In this document: piece by piece, positions 8,967-16,782 of the stretch
Numbering within the stretch: the first letter of the stretch is position 1
Layout: each line of letters starts with the position of its first letter
Translations under genes and position numbers: made by a program
DNA from: Candidatus Aminicenantota bacterium
Lineage (GTDB): Bacteria > Acidobacteriota > Aminicenantia > Aminicenantales > UBA4085
NCBI GenBank assembly: GCA_026393865.1
Contig: JAPKZI010000025.1
Span: forward strand, 1-44,295
Length of the DNA: 44,295 nt
Direction: 5' to 3'
The notes under the pieces: model-generated
What the model saw: only the letters and a program-made list of their open reading frames with translations
Told to the model about the DNA's origin: nothing
The model's database searches: none

Positions 8967-10388
8967 TCAGCCCTTCATGACGCCGATGGGAACGACCCGG
9001 GCGACGAGGCGGCCGAGGCCGACCTCATCGGACACCCGGACGACCTCATCGACGTCCTTATACGCAGCGGAAGCTTCCTCGGCGACGCCCTTCCAGTTCG
9101 TGGACCGGAGCTCGATCCCTTTTTTCGCCAGGTCGTCGCGGATCTGCTCTCCGCGGAATCGCCGAACGGCCTCGTGCCGCGACATAATCCGGCCCGCGCC
9201 GTGGGCCGTCGAGCTGAAGCTCAACGCCTCGGCCTCCACCGTCCCCGCCAGGAGATAGGAAGCCGTGCCCATGCTCCCGGGGATGATCACCGGCTGGCCG
9301 ACGGACCTGTAGGCCTCGGGGAGCTCTTTCCTGCCGGGGCCGAAGCTGCGCGTGGCCCCCTTGCGGTGGACGCAGAGCTCCTTCTCCCGGCCGCCGACGG
9401 CGTGCGTCTCGATCTTGGCCACGTTGTGGCAGACGTCATAGATCTGGCCCATTCCCCGTGAGCTCCCGAGGACCTTCTTGAAAACGTCCCTGACCCAGTG
9501 AGCGATCATCTGCCGGTTGGCAAACGCATAGTTGACCGCAGCGCACATCGACCGGTAGTACTCGCGCCCCATCGCCGAGTGGATCGGGGCGTGGATGAGC
9601 TCGCGGTCGGGCAGGCCCGTGACGCCGTACGCGCCCTCCATAGACTGGATATAGTCCGAGGCCACCTGATGGCCCAGGCCGCGGCTTCCGCAGTGGATCA
9701 TGACCAGGATCTGGCCTTCGCCGTCCACGCCGAAAATGTGGGCCGTCTCAGGGTCGAAAATCCGGTCCACCTTCTGGATCTCGAGAAAATGGTTCCCGGA
9801 GCCGAGCGTGCCGAGCTGGGGGATGCCGCGCTCCATCGCCCGGGGCGAAACGCGGCTGCCGTCGGCATCCTTCATCCGGCCTTCCTCCTCGGTCATTCGC
9901 AGGTCGTCGGCCATGCCGTATCCGTTCTCGACGGCCCATTGGGCGCCCTTGACCAGGATCTCCTTGAGAACGCCCACGCTGAGCTTCGTCACCCCGCCCT
10001 TGCCGATCCCGGCCGGGACCTCCTTGAAGATCTCGGCCAGGAGTTCTTTGCGCTTCCCGGCGACGTCCTTCTCCGTGAAGTCCGTCCGGAGGAGGCGGAC
10101 ACCGCAGTTGATGTCGTATCCCACCCCTCCCGGGGAGATGATGCCCTCCTCCAGGTCGAAGGCGGCCACTCCGCCGATCGGAAAGCCGTATCCCTGATGC
10201 GCGTCGGGCATGACGTAGGACATCCGCTGAATGCCCGGGAGGCAGGCTACGTTTTCGGCCTGTTCAAGCGTGGAATCGCCCCGAACCGATTCGAGCAGCT
10301 TGCGCGAGGCGAAGATCCGGGCCGGGACCTTCATCTCGCCGTGCCTCGGGATCTCCCAAGTGTTGTCATCGATCCGCTCCAGTTCCAT
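8967..10388 (-). CDS. rtcB: RNA-splicing ligase RtcB
   Basis: 473 aa. It ligates RNA 2',3'-cyclic phosphate or 3'-phosphate ends to 5'-OH ends using Mn and GTP. Diagnostic blocks are MPDAHQGYGFPIGG, GYDINCGVRLL (metal Cys), LGSGNHFLEIQ, MIHCGSRGLGHQ and the guanylylated His in STAHGAGR. ATG at 10388 is preferred because a GAGGG site sits 6 nt upstream and the family begins near MELERID. A GTG at 10400, overlapping the archease stop, would add four residues. It follows archease directly, its normal activator. Confidence 0.96.
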   Translation of the reverse strand: MELERIDDNTWEIPRHGEMKVPARIFASRKLLESVRGDSTLEQAENVACLPGIQRMSYVMPDAHQGYGFPIGGVAAFDLEEGIISPGGVGYDINCGVRLLRTDFTEKDVAGKRKELLAEIFKEVPAGIGKGGVTKLSVGVLKEILVKGAQWAVENGYGMADDLRMTEEEGRMKDADGSRVSPRAMERGIPQLGTLGSGNHFLEIQKVDRIFDPETAHIFGVDGEGQILVMIHCGSRGLGHQVASDYIQSMEGAYGVTGLPDRELIHAPIHSAMGREYYRSMCAAVNYAFANRQMIAHWVRDVFKKVLGSSRGMGQIYDVCHNVAKIETHAVGGREKELCVHRKGATRSFGPGRKELPEAYRSVGQPVIIPGSMGTASYLLAGTVEAEALSFSSTAHGAGRIMSRHEAVRRFRGEQIRDDLAKKGIELRSTNWKGVAEEASAAYKDVDEVVRVSDEVGLGRLVARVVPIGVMKG

Positions 10389-10396
10389 GATGTCCC

Positions 10397-10822
10397 TCAC
10401 ATATCGACCACGACCTGGATGGTCCAGCCGCCGCAGCCAAGCTCGATCTTCATCTCGTTATACGTGACGGCCTTGACGGCCCCGAAGATTTCGTATCGCC
10501 CGCCCGCCTCGTCCCCCCAGAAGACGGCGCTCAAACGGAAATTTTCTCCGCCGTCTTCGATCTTCAGGTCTTCGACACCGCCGAGAAGGAAATTCTTCGC
10601 GTCAAAGAGATAGATGATCTCCTCCAGGAACTTATAGAGAAGCTGCTCCAGATCACGCCCTTGGACCGCGACCGGATGAGATTGGACGGTCCGGATCGCC
10701 CACCAGTCCCACATGAGCGAGGCCGCGGCCAACGCGGCGTTGGCGAAGGCCTCCTCCCGGGTCGCGCCGAAAGCCCGGAACTTGCCGTCGGCGGTATGCG
10801 GCAATATCCTGTATCTTTCCAT
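10397..10822 (-). CDS. Archease, RtcB activator
   Basis: 141 aa from the ATG at 10822. Archease promotes RtcB guanylylation and turnover. It shows the family start MERYRILPHTADGKFRAFG, the middle block KFLEEIIYLFDAKNF, and the C-terminal VKAVTYNEMKIE with a terminal Asp (VVVDM). The open frame extends 21 codons upstream, but that part crosses the promoter region and has no family similarity. There is no ribosome site; the -10 lies 8 nt before the ATG, so the message looks leaderless. Its stop overlaps the alternative rtcB GTG. Confidence 0.93.
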   Translation of the reverse strand: MERYRILPHTADGKFRAFGATREEAFANAALAAASLMWDWWAIRTVQSHPVAVQGRDLEQLLYKFLEEIIYLFDAKNFLLGGVEDLKIEDGGENFRLSAVFWGDEAGGRYEIFGAVKAVTYNEMKIELGCGGWTIQVVVDM

Positions 10823-10830
10823 TTCTAAAT

Positions 10831-10839
10831 AATATAGCA
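10831..10839 (-). promoter_or_regulatory. Extended -10 of the archease-rtcB operon
   Basis: Minus strand TGCTATATT. The hexamer ends 8 nt before the archease ATG, predicting a leader of 2-3 nt. No good -35. The upstream side overlaps the divergent promoter at 10843-10871. Confidence 0.5.
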
Positions 10840-10842
10840 CAA

Positions 10843-10875
10843 TTGACTTCAAAAGAGGCCTTTGATATAAAGGCC
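10843..10875 (+). promoter_or_regulatory. Promoter with a palindrome over the -10, divergent to archease
   Basis: TTGACT (10843-10848), 17-nt spacer, TATAAA (10866-10871) with TG extension at 10863-10864. A perfect inverted repeat GGCCTTT-gatat-AAAGGCC (10857-10875) covers the spacer end and the -10. That is where a repressor would bind, but it could also be chance. Confidence 0.6.
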
Positions 10876-10894
10876 ATAGGATCAAGGTGTTTTA

Positions 10895-12184
10895 GTGAAG
10901 CGAGGCGGCCTGTCCGTTCTTCTCGTCGCCGTCGGTCTATCTCTCCTCGTCATCCTCCCCCAGATCGGGGGCTTCTCTCATTTCAAGACCACCCAGGACG
11001 CGGGAAGCTACATCCTGATGGCCGAAGGGAATCCGGACAACGTCCTCCTTCATCACGCCCGGCGCATGTTCCATCCCTTGGTCGTCGGGAATCTGCGCTG
11101 GATCGCCGGGACGGATATCGCCTTCCTGATCGTTGGTGTTCTCAGCCTCTTCCTCTTTTTATGGATCGTCCTGACCTATCTCCACCGGGACCGGACGTAT
11201 AGCCTTCCCGTCTGCTTCGGATTCGTCTTCCTCCCCTATCTCTTCGTCCTGTTCCATGACCTCTATCTGCAGACGCTTTTTTTCCTGGCCCTCTCCGCCG
11301 TCTTCTGGCTCCTGATCCTGAAAAAACGGTATCTGGCCGGCGTGCTTCTTCTTTTCCTGATGAGCCTGACGCGGGACGAGACCGTCGTTATCGCCGTGGC
11401 TTTTTTAGCGGTCATTCTTCTGAAAAAACAGAGGGACCTGGAGAAGACGCGGTCGTTGCTTTTTTCGGCGGCCATCCTGATGACGACGGGAGCGGGCGCC
11501 GTCCTGACCTCCCTGCTGACCCGCTCGAACACCAATATCAACCGGCTGTCTCAGTTCCTCTTCACGGCCATCCGCGTGCCGCTCTTTTTGTTCGAAAACC
11601 TGACCGGCCTCCAACATTGGCTGGACACGTACAAAGTCTTGCCCGACTACATCCATCCGCCCCTCGTTGTCTTCGATCTGCCGGCCTGGGTCCAGAAATT
11701 CTCGGCCATCCAACAGGCCGGGATCTACGAATGGAACCTCATTCTTCCGGCCACCCTCATCCTGCTGCTCCTCTCCGCCTTCGGCACGGGCCCGACCATT
11801 CTTTATTTCCTCTGGAAAAAGACGAAGTTCAAGGAGCTCCGCGGTTCCCTGGCGCTCAATGCCATGCTTCTTTTCGGTTGTCTGATCTTCGTCCTCTCCC
11901 CGGCTCTCGGCCCTCCCGTCATCAGGTATTTCGTCAACGCCTGGCCGCTCTTCTTCCTGGTGATGCCCGTTCTGCTCAAGACGCTCTGGACGGTCGACAA
12001 GAGCGAAACGAGGCGGATCCTGGGAATTTATTTTATCTCGAGCTGGTTGTGCGTTTTCACCTTTCTTCGGCTCGGGCTGATGGTTATGCTGGTATCGATC
12101 CTGATCGAGATCCCTCTTCACGTCTATACCTGGCGGCGGCTTAACGCCCTATTCGCCAGGGTCCAGGCGGGGGAAACCGCCTGA
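10895..12184 (+). CDS. Multi-pass membrane protein, possibly a GT-C type glycosyltransferase
   Basis: 429 aa, GTG start with AAGGTG upstream. About ten hydrophobic helices are spread over the length. After the first helix lies a non-cytoplasmic loop with TTQDAGSYILMAEG, then another helix pair. An Asp in the first outer loop is typical of GT-C enzymes using polyprenyl-phosphate sugars. SLTRDETVVI and a cytoplasmic Lys-rich segment (LKKQRDLEKTR) follow. I do not recognise the exact family. A polysaccharide or lipid-sugar role is an inference. It could equally be an uncharacterised integral membrane protein. Confidence 0.6.
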   Translation: MKRGGLSVLLVAVGLSLLVILPQIGGFSHFKTTQDAGSYILMAEGNPDNVLLHHARRMFHPLVVGNLRWIAGTDIAFLIVGVLSLFLFLWIVLTYLHRDRTYSLPVCFGFVFLPYLFVLFHDLYLQTLFFLALSAVFWLLILKKRYLAGVLLLFLMSLTRDETVVIAVAFLAVILLKKQRDLEKTRSLLFSAAILMTTGAGAVLTSLLTRSNTNINRLSQFLFTAIRVPLFLFENLTGLQHWLDTYKVLPDYIHPPLVVFDLPAWVQKFSAIQQAGIYEWNLILPATLILLLLSAFGTGPTILYFLWKKTKFKELRGSLALNAMLLFGCLIFVLSPALGPPVIRYFVNAWPLFFLVMPVLLKTLWTVDKSETRRILGIYFISSWLCVFTFLRLGLMVMLVSILIEIPLHVYTWRRLNALFARVQAGETA

Positions 12185-12202
12185 GGGAAAAAAATCCCGC
12201 TC

Positions 12203-13213
12203 TCAGAACACTCCTGCGATGATCGTATGGCAATACGGGCAGGCTCCGTCGCAAACCCGGTTCTCCTCGACCTGGAATCCCCGTCTCTGAATGAGCGGCC
12301 GGAAGCACTGAGGACAATAGGTGATATCCCCCTCTCCCGAGACGTTGCCGATATAGACGTAGCGAAGGTCCGCTCTCTTTCCGATGGCGAACGCCCGACG
12401 CAGCGTATCGACCGGAGTCGGGCCCGCTTCGGTATACTTGAAATCCGGATGGAACCGGCTGATATGCCAGGGCATATCGGGATCGACGCCGGCCATAAAC
12501 CGGGCGATGTCATCGAGCTCCGCGTCGCCGTCGTTCAGCCCGGGTACGACCAGCGTCGTCACCTCGACCCAGATACCGAGCCGGCGCATCCGGCGGATGG
12601 AATCGAGGACGGGCTCCAACCGCGCCCCACAGACCTTTTTATAAGTCTCCTCGCGGAAGGCCTTAAGATCCACATTGGCCGCGTCGAGAAACGGCCGGAT
12701 GGTTTCGAGGGCCTCGGCCGTCATGAAGCCGTTGGTCACGAAATTGTTGGCTAGGCCCGCTTCATGGGCGAGCTTGGCCGTGTCATAGGCATATTCGAAA
12801 AAAATCGTGGGTTCGGTGTACGTATAGGAGATGCTCCGGCACCCCCGGTCCAGGGCGATCCGGACGATATTCTCAGGCGAAAGTTCTTCGCCGCGATCGG
12901 CCGCCCGGCCTTTCTTGGCCGCCTGGCTGATCTGCCAGTTCTGGCAGAAGGGACAGCGAAAATTGCAGCCGGCCGTGGCGATCGAGAACGACGTCGATCC
13001 GGGCCAAAAATGGAAGAAAGGTTTTTTTTCGATGGGATCGACATGGGCGGCGATGACTTCGCCGTAAACATGGGTCATGAGCCGGCCGCCGCGGTTTTCC
13101 CGGACACCGCAGACGCCGAATTTGCCGGGCGCGATGTCGCAGCGGTGGGAACAGAGGGCGCACACGGTCCGCCCGCCGCCGAAAGCCTTGTAAAGCATCG
13201 CCTCTCTGATCAT
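12203..13213 (-). CDS. AmrS-like radical SAM protein (AmmeMemoRadiSam system; PflA-like)
   Basis: 336 aa. The SAM-binding cluster motif is CNFRCPFC (CxxxCxxC) after SIATAG, with the N-terminal Cys-rich block CALCSHRCDIAPGKFGVC typical of AmrS. YTYTEPTIFFEYAYD and FHPDFKYTEAGPTP are also family hallmarks, and a C-terminal CxxC pair is present. The substrate is unknown; AmrS usually accompanies AmrA and AmrB, not seen here. ATG 13213 fits the family start (MIREAMLY). ATG 13198 has a better ribosome site (AGAGAGG) and is an alternative. Confidence 0.9.
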   Translation of the reverse strand: MIREAMLYKAFGGGRTVCALCSHRCDIAPGKFGVCGVRENRGGRLMTHVYGEVIAAHVDPIEKKPFFHFWPGSTSFSIATAGCNFRCPFCQNWQISQAAKKGRAADRGEELSPENIVRIALDRGCRSISYTYTEPTIFFEYAYDTAKLAHEAGLANNFVTNGFMTAEALETIRPFLDAANVDLKAFREETYKKVCGARLEPVLDSIRRMRRLGIWVEVTTLVVPGLNDGDAELDDIARFMAGVDPDMPWHISRFHPDFKYTEAGPTPVDTLRRAFAIGKRADLRYVYIGNVSGEGDITYCPQCFRPLIQRRGFQVEENRVCDGACPYCHTIIAGVF

Positions 13214-13237
13214 GATCGTACCCGGATCCCCACGGCC

Positions 13238-13266
13238 ATTATAAAAGATGACGGAGGAAGACTCAA
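13238..13266 (-). promoter_or_regulatory. Promoter of the AmrS-like gene
   Basis: Minus strand TTGAGT (13261-13266), 17-nt spacer, TATAAT (13238-13243). Predicted start near 13231. It lies between the nth stop and the AmrS-like start, so this gene can be transcribed separately from nth. Confidence 0.7.
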
Positions 13267-13297
13267 TCGACGGAGGCGCCCGGGACCGCCGCGGCAA

Positions 13298-13933
13298 TCA
13301 CAGACAGGCGGAGGGACAGAGCTTGGCCAGTTTGCACTCCGGGCATTTCGGCTTGCGCGCCCGGCAAACCCGGCGGCCGTGGTTCACCAGCAGGTAATTG
13401 AAATCGAGCCAGTCCTCCTTGGGGACGATCGTCAACAGGTCCCGCTCGATCTTTTCGGGGTCTTCCTGCCGGCTCAGGCCGAGCCGGCCCGAGAGACGCT
13501 TGACGTGGACGTCCACCGCGATCCCTTCCGCCTTGCCGTAGGCCGAGGAAAGAACGATATTGGCCGTTTTGCGGGCGACCCCGGGCAGGGTGATGAGCTC
13601 GGCCATGGTCTCCGGCACCCGCCCGCCGAAATCGCCGACTATCTTGGAAGCGGCGCCGATGATGCTCTTGGCCTTGTTCCGGAAAAAACCCGTCGGGCGG
13701 ACGTCCCTCTCGAGCTCGGCCCGGTCCGCCGCGGCAAAAGCGGCGGCGTCCGGATACTTCTTGAAGAGGGCCGGAGTGAGCTTATTGACCCGCTCGTCGG
13801 TGCACTGGGCGCTGAGGATCGTGGCCACCAGGATTTGGAGGGGAGTTTCGAATGTGAGGGCGGTGCGGCTTTGGGGGTATTCCTTCTCCAGAATGCGGAT
13901 GATCTTGACGACGCGGTCCTTCGCAGGTTTCAT
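13298..13933 (-). CDS. nth: Endonuclease III (DNA glycosylase/AP lyase)
   Basis: 211 aa. It removes oxidised pyrimidines in base excision repair. The helix-hairpin-helix holds the catalytic Lys (LPGVARKTANIVL), and the catalytic Asp is in VDVHVKRLSGRLG. The C-terminal 4Fe-4S cluster has the canonical CxxxxxxCxxCxxxxxC spacing (CRARKPKCPECKLAKLC). A TTAGGAG ribosome site precedes the ATG. The upstream sequence is a repeat element that may supply its promoter: TATGAT on the minus strand at 13965-13970, weak -35. Confidence 0.96.
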   Translation of the reverse strand: MKPAKDRVVKIIRILEKEYPQSRTALTFETPLQILVATILSAQCTDERVNKLTPALFKKYPDAAAFAAADRAELERDVRPTGFFRNKAKSIIGAASKIVGDFGGRVPETMAELITLPGVARKTANIVLSSAYGKAEGIAVDVHVKRLSGRLGLSRQEDPEKIERDLLTIVPKEDWLDFNYLLVNHGRRVCRARKPKCPECKLAKLCPSACL

Positions 13934-13971
13934 GAGCGCTCCTAAGATGGGGACATATCACCCAATCATAC

Positions 13972-14004
13972 GGGAACACCTGCCGAATTCAGAAATTCGG
14001 CAGG
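13972..14004. repeat. Copy A of a dispersed intergenic repeat with an 11-bp hairpin
   Basis: Plus strand 13972-13992 matches one arm of the repeat at 19710-19730 at 18 of 21 positions; both end in CCGAATTCAG. Overlapping it is a perfect hairpin, CCTGCCGAATT (13979-13989), caga, AATTCGGCAGG (13994-14004). A further GGGGACATATC at 13949-13959 may be the outer end of the same element. It sits at the point where a rubrerythrin reading frame is cut off. Confidence 0.7.
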
Positions 14005-14039
14005 GCGTTCTTCAGGAATTCTTCGGTCATCTTTTTCAT
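13989..14039 (-). pseudogene. Rubrerythrin N-terminal stub (16 codons)
   Basis: Minus strand ATG at 14037-14039 behind a good GGGAGG ribosome site encodes MKKMTEEFLKNALPNF then TGA. The first 12 residues look like the start of rubrerythrin (family pattern MxxMTxxFLxxAFAGES, from memory). The similarity stops exactly where the GAATTC-type palindrome begins. The rest of the gene is absent, so this looks like a gene destroyed by insertion or deletion at the repeat. A genuine mini-gene is possible but less likely. Confidence 0.6.
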
Positions 14040-14050
14040 GACTTGCCTCC

Positions 14051-14968
14051 CTATAATTTGACCATCTTTTCGATCGCTCCCCGGGCCCGATCGGCGATCT
14101 CGGGAGGGACCTGAACGCGATGGACCATCTGTTCCAAGGCAAGAGCGACTTTCTTCAAAGTGATCTTTTTCATGTTGGCGCAGAAGGCCAGGTCGTGGGC
14201 GGGATAGAAATCCTTCTCCGGGTTGTCCTTCTTCAGTCGGTAGATGATCCCGGATTCGGTGGCGATGATGATCTCTCCGGCCTCGGTCGTCCGAGCCTCC
14301 TTGACCATCTTGCCCGTGGACAGGACTTTGTCGGCCAGGTCGATGACCTCGGGCCGGCATTCGGGATGGGCCCAGACGACGGCGTCCGGATGGGCCTTCT
14401 TCTTCTCGCGGATGTCGCGGGCGAGGATGTTGTTGTGGACGTAGCAATAGCCGTCCCAGGGGATGATCTTTTTGCTCGACCCGCGGGCGACGTATGCCGC
14501 CAGATTCTTGTCCGGGGCAAAGAGGACCTCGCCCCCCGCGAGGCTCTCGACCACGCGGACCGCGTTGGACGAGGTGCAGCAGATATCGCACTCGGCCTTG
14601 ACCTCGGCCGAGGTGTTGACGTAGCAGACGACCGGCCGGCCGGGATACCGGTTCTTCCAGGCGACGAGCTCCGCGGCCGTGATCATGTCGGCCATGGGAC
14701 ACCCGGCCTGCGGGTCGGGGATGAGGACGGTCTTCCGGGGGGAAAGAATGGAGGCGGTCTCGGCCATGAAATGGACGCCGCAGAAAACGATGACGTCTTC
14801 CGTCGCGGCCGCCGCCTTCTGGCTCAGCTCCAGGGAATCTCCGATGAAATCGGCGATGTCCTGAACCTCGCCGATCTGATAGTTATGGGCCAGGATGACG
14901 GCGTTCCGCGCCGTCTTGAGTTCCCGGATCCTGGCCGAGAGCTCGTCCCTGTTCAGGTCCTCGATCAT
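14051..14968 (-). CDS. nadA: Quinolinate synthase
   Basis: 305 aa, the first committed enzyme with NadB for NAD synthesis. It condenses iminoaspartate with DHAP on a 4Fe-4S cluster. Cluster Cys lie in IVFCGVHFMAETA, CDICCTSSNAV and LAFCANMKKITL. AHNYQIGEVQDIADFIGDS is the usual N-terminal signature. It follows the Fe-S assembly genes by 6 nt, which suits an Fe-S client. nadB and nadC are not in the window. Confidence 0.95.
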   Translation of the reverse strand: MIEDLNRDELSARIRELKTARNAVILAHNYQIGEVQDIADFIGDSLELSQKAAAATEDVIVFCGVHFMAETASILSPRKTVLIPDPQAGCPMADMITAAELVAWKNRYPGRPVVCYVNTSAEVKAECDICCTSSNAVRVVESLAGGEVLFAPDKNLAAYVARGSSKKIIPWDGYCYVHNNILARDIREKKKAHPDAVVWAHPECRPEVIDLADKVLSTGKMVKEARTTEAGEIIIATESGIIYRLKKDNPEKDFYPAHDLAFCANMKKITLKKVALALEQMVHRVQVPPEIADRARGAIEKMVKL

Positions 14969-14974
14969 GGTCCC

Positions 14975-15565
14975 CTATTTCGCGATCTTGGCGCCGCAGG
15001 AGGCGCAGGCGGCGTCGGCCTTATTCGTGTATTTCCCGCACTCCGGGCATTCGACGAAATCGATATCGCAGTGGCGGCAGGAGCAGACCTCTTTCAGGCC
15101 CTCGAGAGGTCCCTCGCAGTAGGGGCAGGAGCAGATCTCCTCGTGTTCGTCGTGGACATGGGCGGGAGCCGCCGCGGCCGCGTCCCGAACGCCGGGCGCG
15201 CTTTTGCGGCGGAAGTCCTTGATGGCCTCGTGGAGGGCGTCCGCGCCGAGATTGGAGCAGTGCATCTTGTTCTTGGGCAGTCCGCCGAGCTCCTCGGCCA
15301 CTTTGTCGTTGGTGATGGCCATGGCCTCGTCCAGCGTTTTGCCCAAAGCCATTTCCGAGACCATGCTCGACACGGCGATGGCCGCGCCGCAGCCGAAGGT
15401 CTGGAACTTGATATCGGACAGGCGGCCGTCCTTGACCTTGATGTAAAACGCCATCATATCGCCGCAGACGGGGTTGCCGACCTGGCCGACCCCGTCGGCA
15501 TCGGGCAGGGTGCCCACGTTGCGCGGATTGGCAAAATGGTCCATGACCTTATCGGAGTAGATCAT
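14975..15565 (-). CDS. NifU/IscU-type Fe-S scaffold with an added Cys-rich (zinc-ribbon-like) C-terminus
   Basis: 196 aa. Residues 1-125 are an IscU/NifU-N scaffold with the three cluster Cys: GNPVCGD, FQTFGCGAAIA and KMHCSNLGADA. After an Ala-rich linker with HVHDEHEE, the C-terminal 60 residues carry CSCPYC, CSCRHC, CPEC and CASC, ending CGAKIAK. This resembles one or two zinc ribbons. IscU is normally about 130 aa, so the tail is an extra domain. Its ATG overlaps the NifS-like stop (ATGA), so the two are coupled. The function of the tail is unknown. Confidence 0.9.
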   Translation of the reverse strand: MIYSDKVMDHFANPRNVGTLPDADGVGQVGNPVCGDMMAFYIKVKDGRLSDIKFQTFGCGAAIAVSSMVSEMALGKTLDEAMAITNDKVAEELGGLPKNKMHCSNLGADALHEAIKDFRRKSAPGVRDAAAAAPAHVHDEHEEICSCPYCEGPLEGLKEVCSCRHCDIDFVECPECGKYTNKADAACASCGAKIAK

Positions 15566-16743
15566 TGGTGGTTCTCCTTAAGATAGGCCGTGTAAAGCGG
15601 AGACATCTTCCGCAGGCGCTCGATGATCGGCGGGAAGGACTCGAGCACAATGTCGATATCCTCAGCCGTGGTGCCCTCGAGAAGGCTGAAAACGACGGAC
15701 CCTTGAGCGGTGGCGTGGTCCAACCCCATGGCCAGGAGGACGTGGGACGCTTTGAGCGCCTTGGACGAACAAGCCGAACCGCTCGAGACCGCGATCCCCT
15801 TCATATCGAGGCTGAGAAGCATCGCCTCGCCCTCGACGAACTGGACGCAGAAGCTCGCGTGGTGCGGCAAGCGGCCGTCCCGCGGCCCGGTCAGCAGAAT
15901 GTGGTCGACCCTTCGGGTCAGACCGTCGATCAGCCGATCGCGGAGGGCCTGGGCCTTCGCCTCTCTCTCTGCCCGCCGGGCCAAGGCGATCTCGGCCGCT
16001 TTGCCCAGGCCGACGATGGCCGCGACATTTTCCGTTCCGCCGCGACGGCCGTCTTCCTGGATCCCCCCGTCGATTTGGGGCAGAAGGCGGGTTCCTTTTT
16101 TCAAATAAAGCGCGGCGCCGCCTTTGGGCCCGTAAAACTGATCGCCGGCGAGGCTCAGGGCGTCCACTCCCAGCCTCTGGATGTCGATGGGGAGGCTGCC
16201 GGCGGCGGCCACGGCGTCCGTGTGGAAGGGGACGCTCTTGGCCCGGCAGAGCTTGGCGATCTCGGCCACGGGCTCGATCGCGCCGACCTCGGAATTGGCC
16301 AGCATGACCGAGACGAGAACCGTTTCCTTTGTCAGCGCCTGCTCCACGGACTCCGGACGGACTGTGCCGGCCCCGTCCACGGGGACGAGCGTCGATCGGA
16401 AGCCGAACTTTTCGAGGCTCTTCGCCGCGTTGAGAACGGACAGGTGTTCGACGGCCGAAAGGACGAGATGGGTTCCCTTGGCCCGGCCGGCCAGGGCCAG
16501 GCCTTTGACCGCCAGATTGTTCGATTCGGACCCGCTCGAGGTAAAGATGACCTCGGCGGCCGTCGCGCCGATCAGCCGGGCCACCTGGCCGCGGGCCCCC
16601 TCGACGGCCTCGAGGACCGTCTGGCCCTCGCCGTGGAGGCTCTGCGGATTCCCGAAGCGCTCCTTTAAGAACGGCAGCATGGCCGCCAACGCGTCGGGGT
16701 GGAGGGGTGTGGCGGCGATGTGGTCGAGATAGATTCTCCGCAT
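15562..16743 (-). CDS. NifS/IscS-like cysteine desulfurase homologue lacking the PLP lysine
   Basis: 393 aa from ATG 16743 (GAAGG 8 nt upstream; a TTG at 16758 is poorer). Full-length class V fold aligned to E. coli IscS from memory. Kept: SSGSACSS persulfide loop with the catalytic Cys, His in AVEHLSVL, Asp in HTDAV, and RRGGTENV. Changed: the SGHK-x-x-GPKG block reads AGDQFYGPKG, so the Schiff-base Lys is Gln and the preceding His is Asp. The PLP-stacking/contact residues corresponding to N155 and Q183 are Ser and Ala. It sits between nfu and nifU. It is probably inactive as a classic PLP desulfurase or does another job. Confidence 0.88.
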   Translation of the reverse strand: MRRIYLDHIAATPLHPDALAAMLPFLKERFGNPQSLHGEGQTVLEAVEGARGQVARLIGATAAEVIFTSSGSESNNLAVKGLALAGRAKGTHLVLSAVEHLSVLNAAKSLEKFGFRSTLVPVDGAGTVRPESVEQALTKETVLVSVMLANSEVGAIEPVAEIAKLCRAKSVPFHTDAVAAAGSLPIDIQRLGVDALSLAGDQFYGPKGGAALYLKKGTRLLPQIDGGIQEDGRRGGTENVAAIVGLGKAAEIALARRAEREAKAQALRDRLIDGLTRRVDHILLTGPRDGRLPHHASFCVQFVEGEAMLLSLDMKGIAVSSGSACSSKALKASHVLLAMGLDHATAQGSVVFSLLEGTTAEDIDIVLESFPPIIERLRKMSPLYTAYLKENHQ

Positions 16744-16762
16744 GGTCGATGCCTTCAACGAC

Positions 16763-16776
16763 GGGGACGTGTCCCC
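16763..16776. repeat. Short palindrome GGGGAC-gt-GTCCCC, possible relic of the dispersed repeat
   Basis: A 6-bp perfect inverted repeat in the 39-nt gap between the nfu-like and NifS-like genes. It resembles the GTGTnCC outer ends of the GAATTC-type repeats elsewhere in the window but is too short to be sure. Confidence 0.3.
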
Positions 16777-16782
16777 TCTCCT

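Noticed and set aside
12181-12206. Possible bidirectional terminator between the membrane protein and the AmrS-like gene
   Set aside because: CTGAG/CTCAG and GGGA/TCCC can pair, but the stem is interrupted and there is no T-run on either side.
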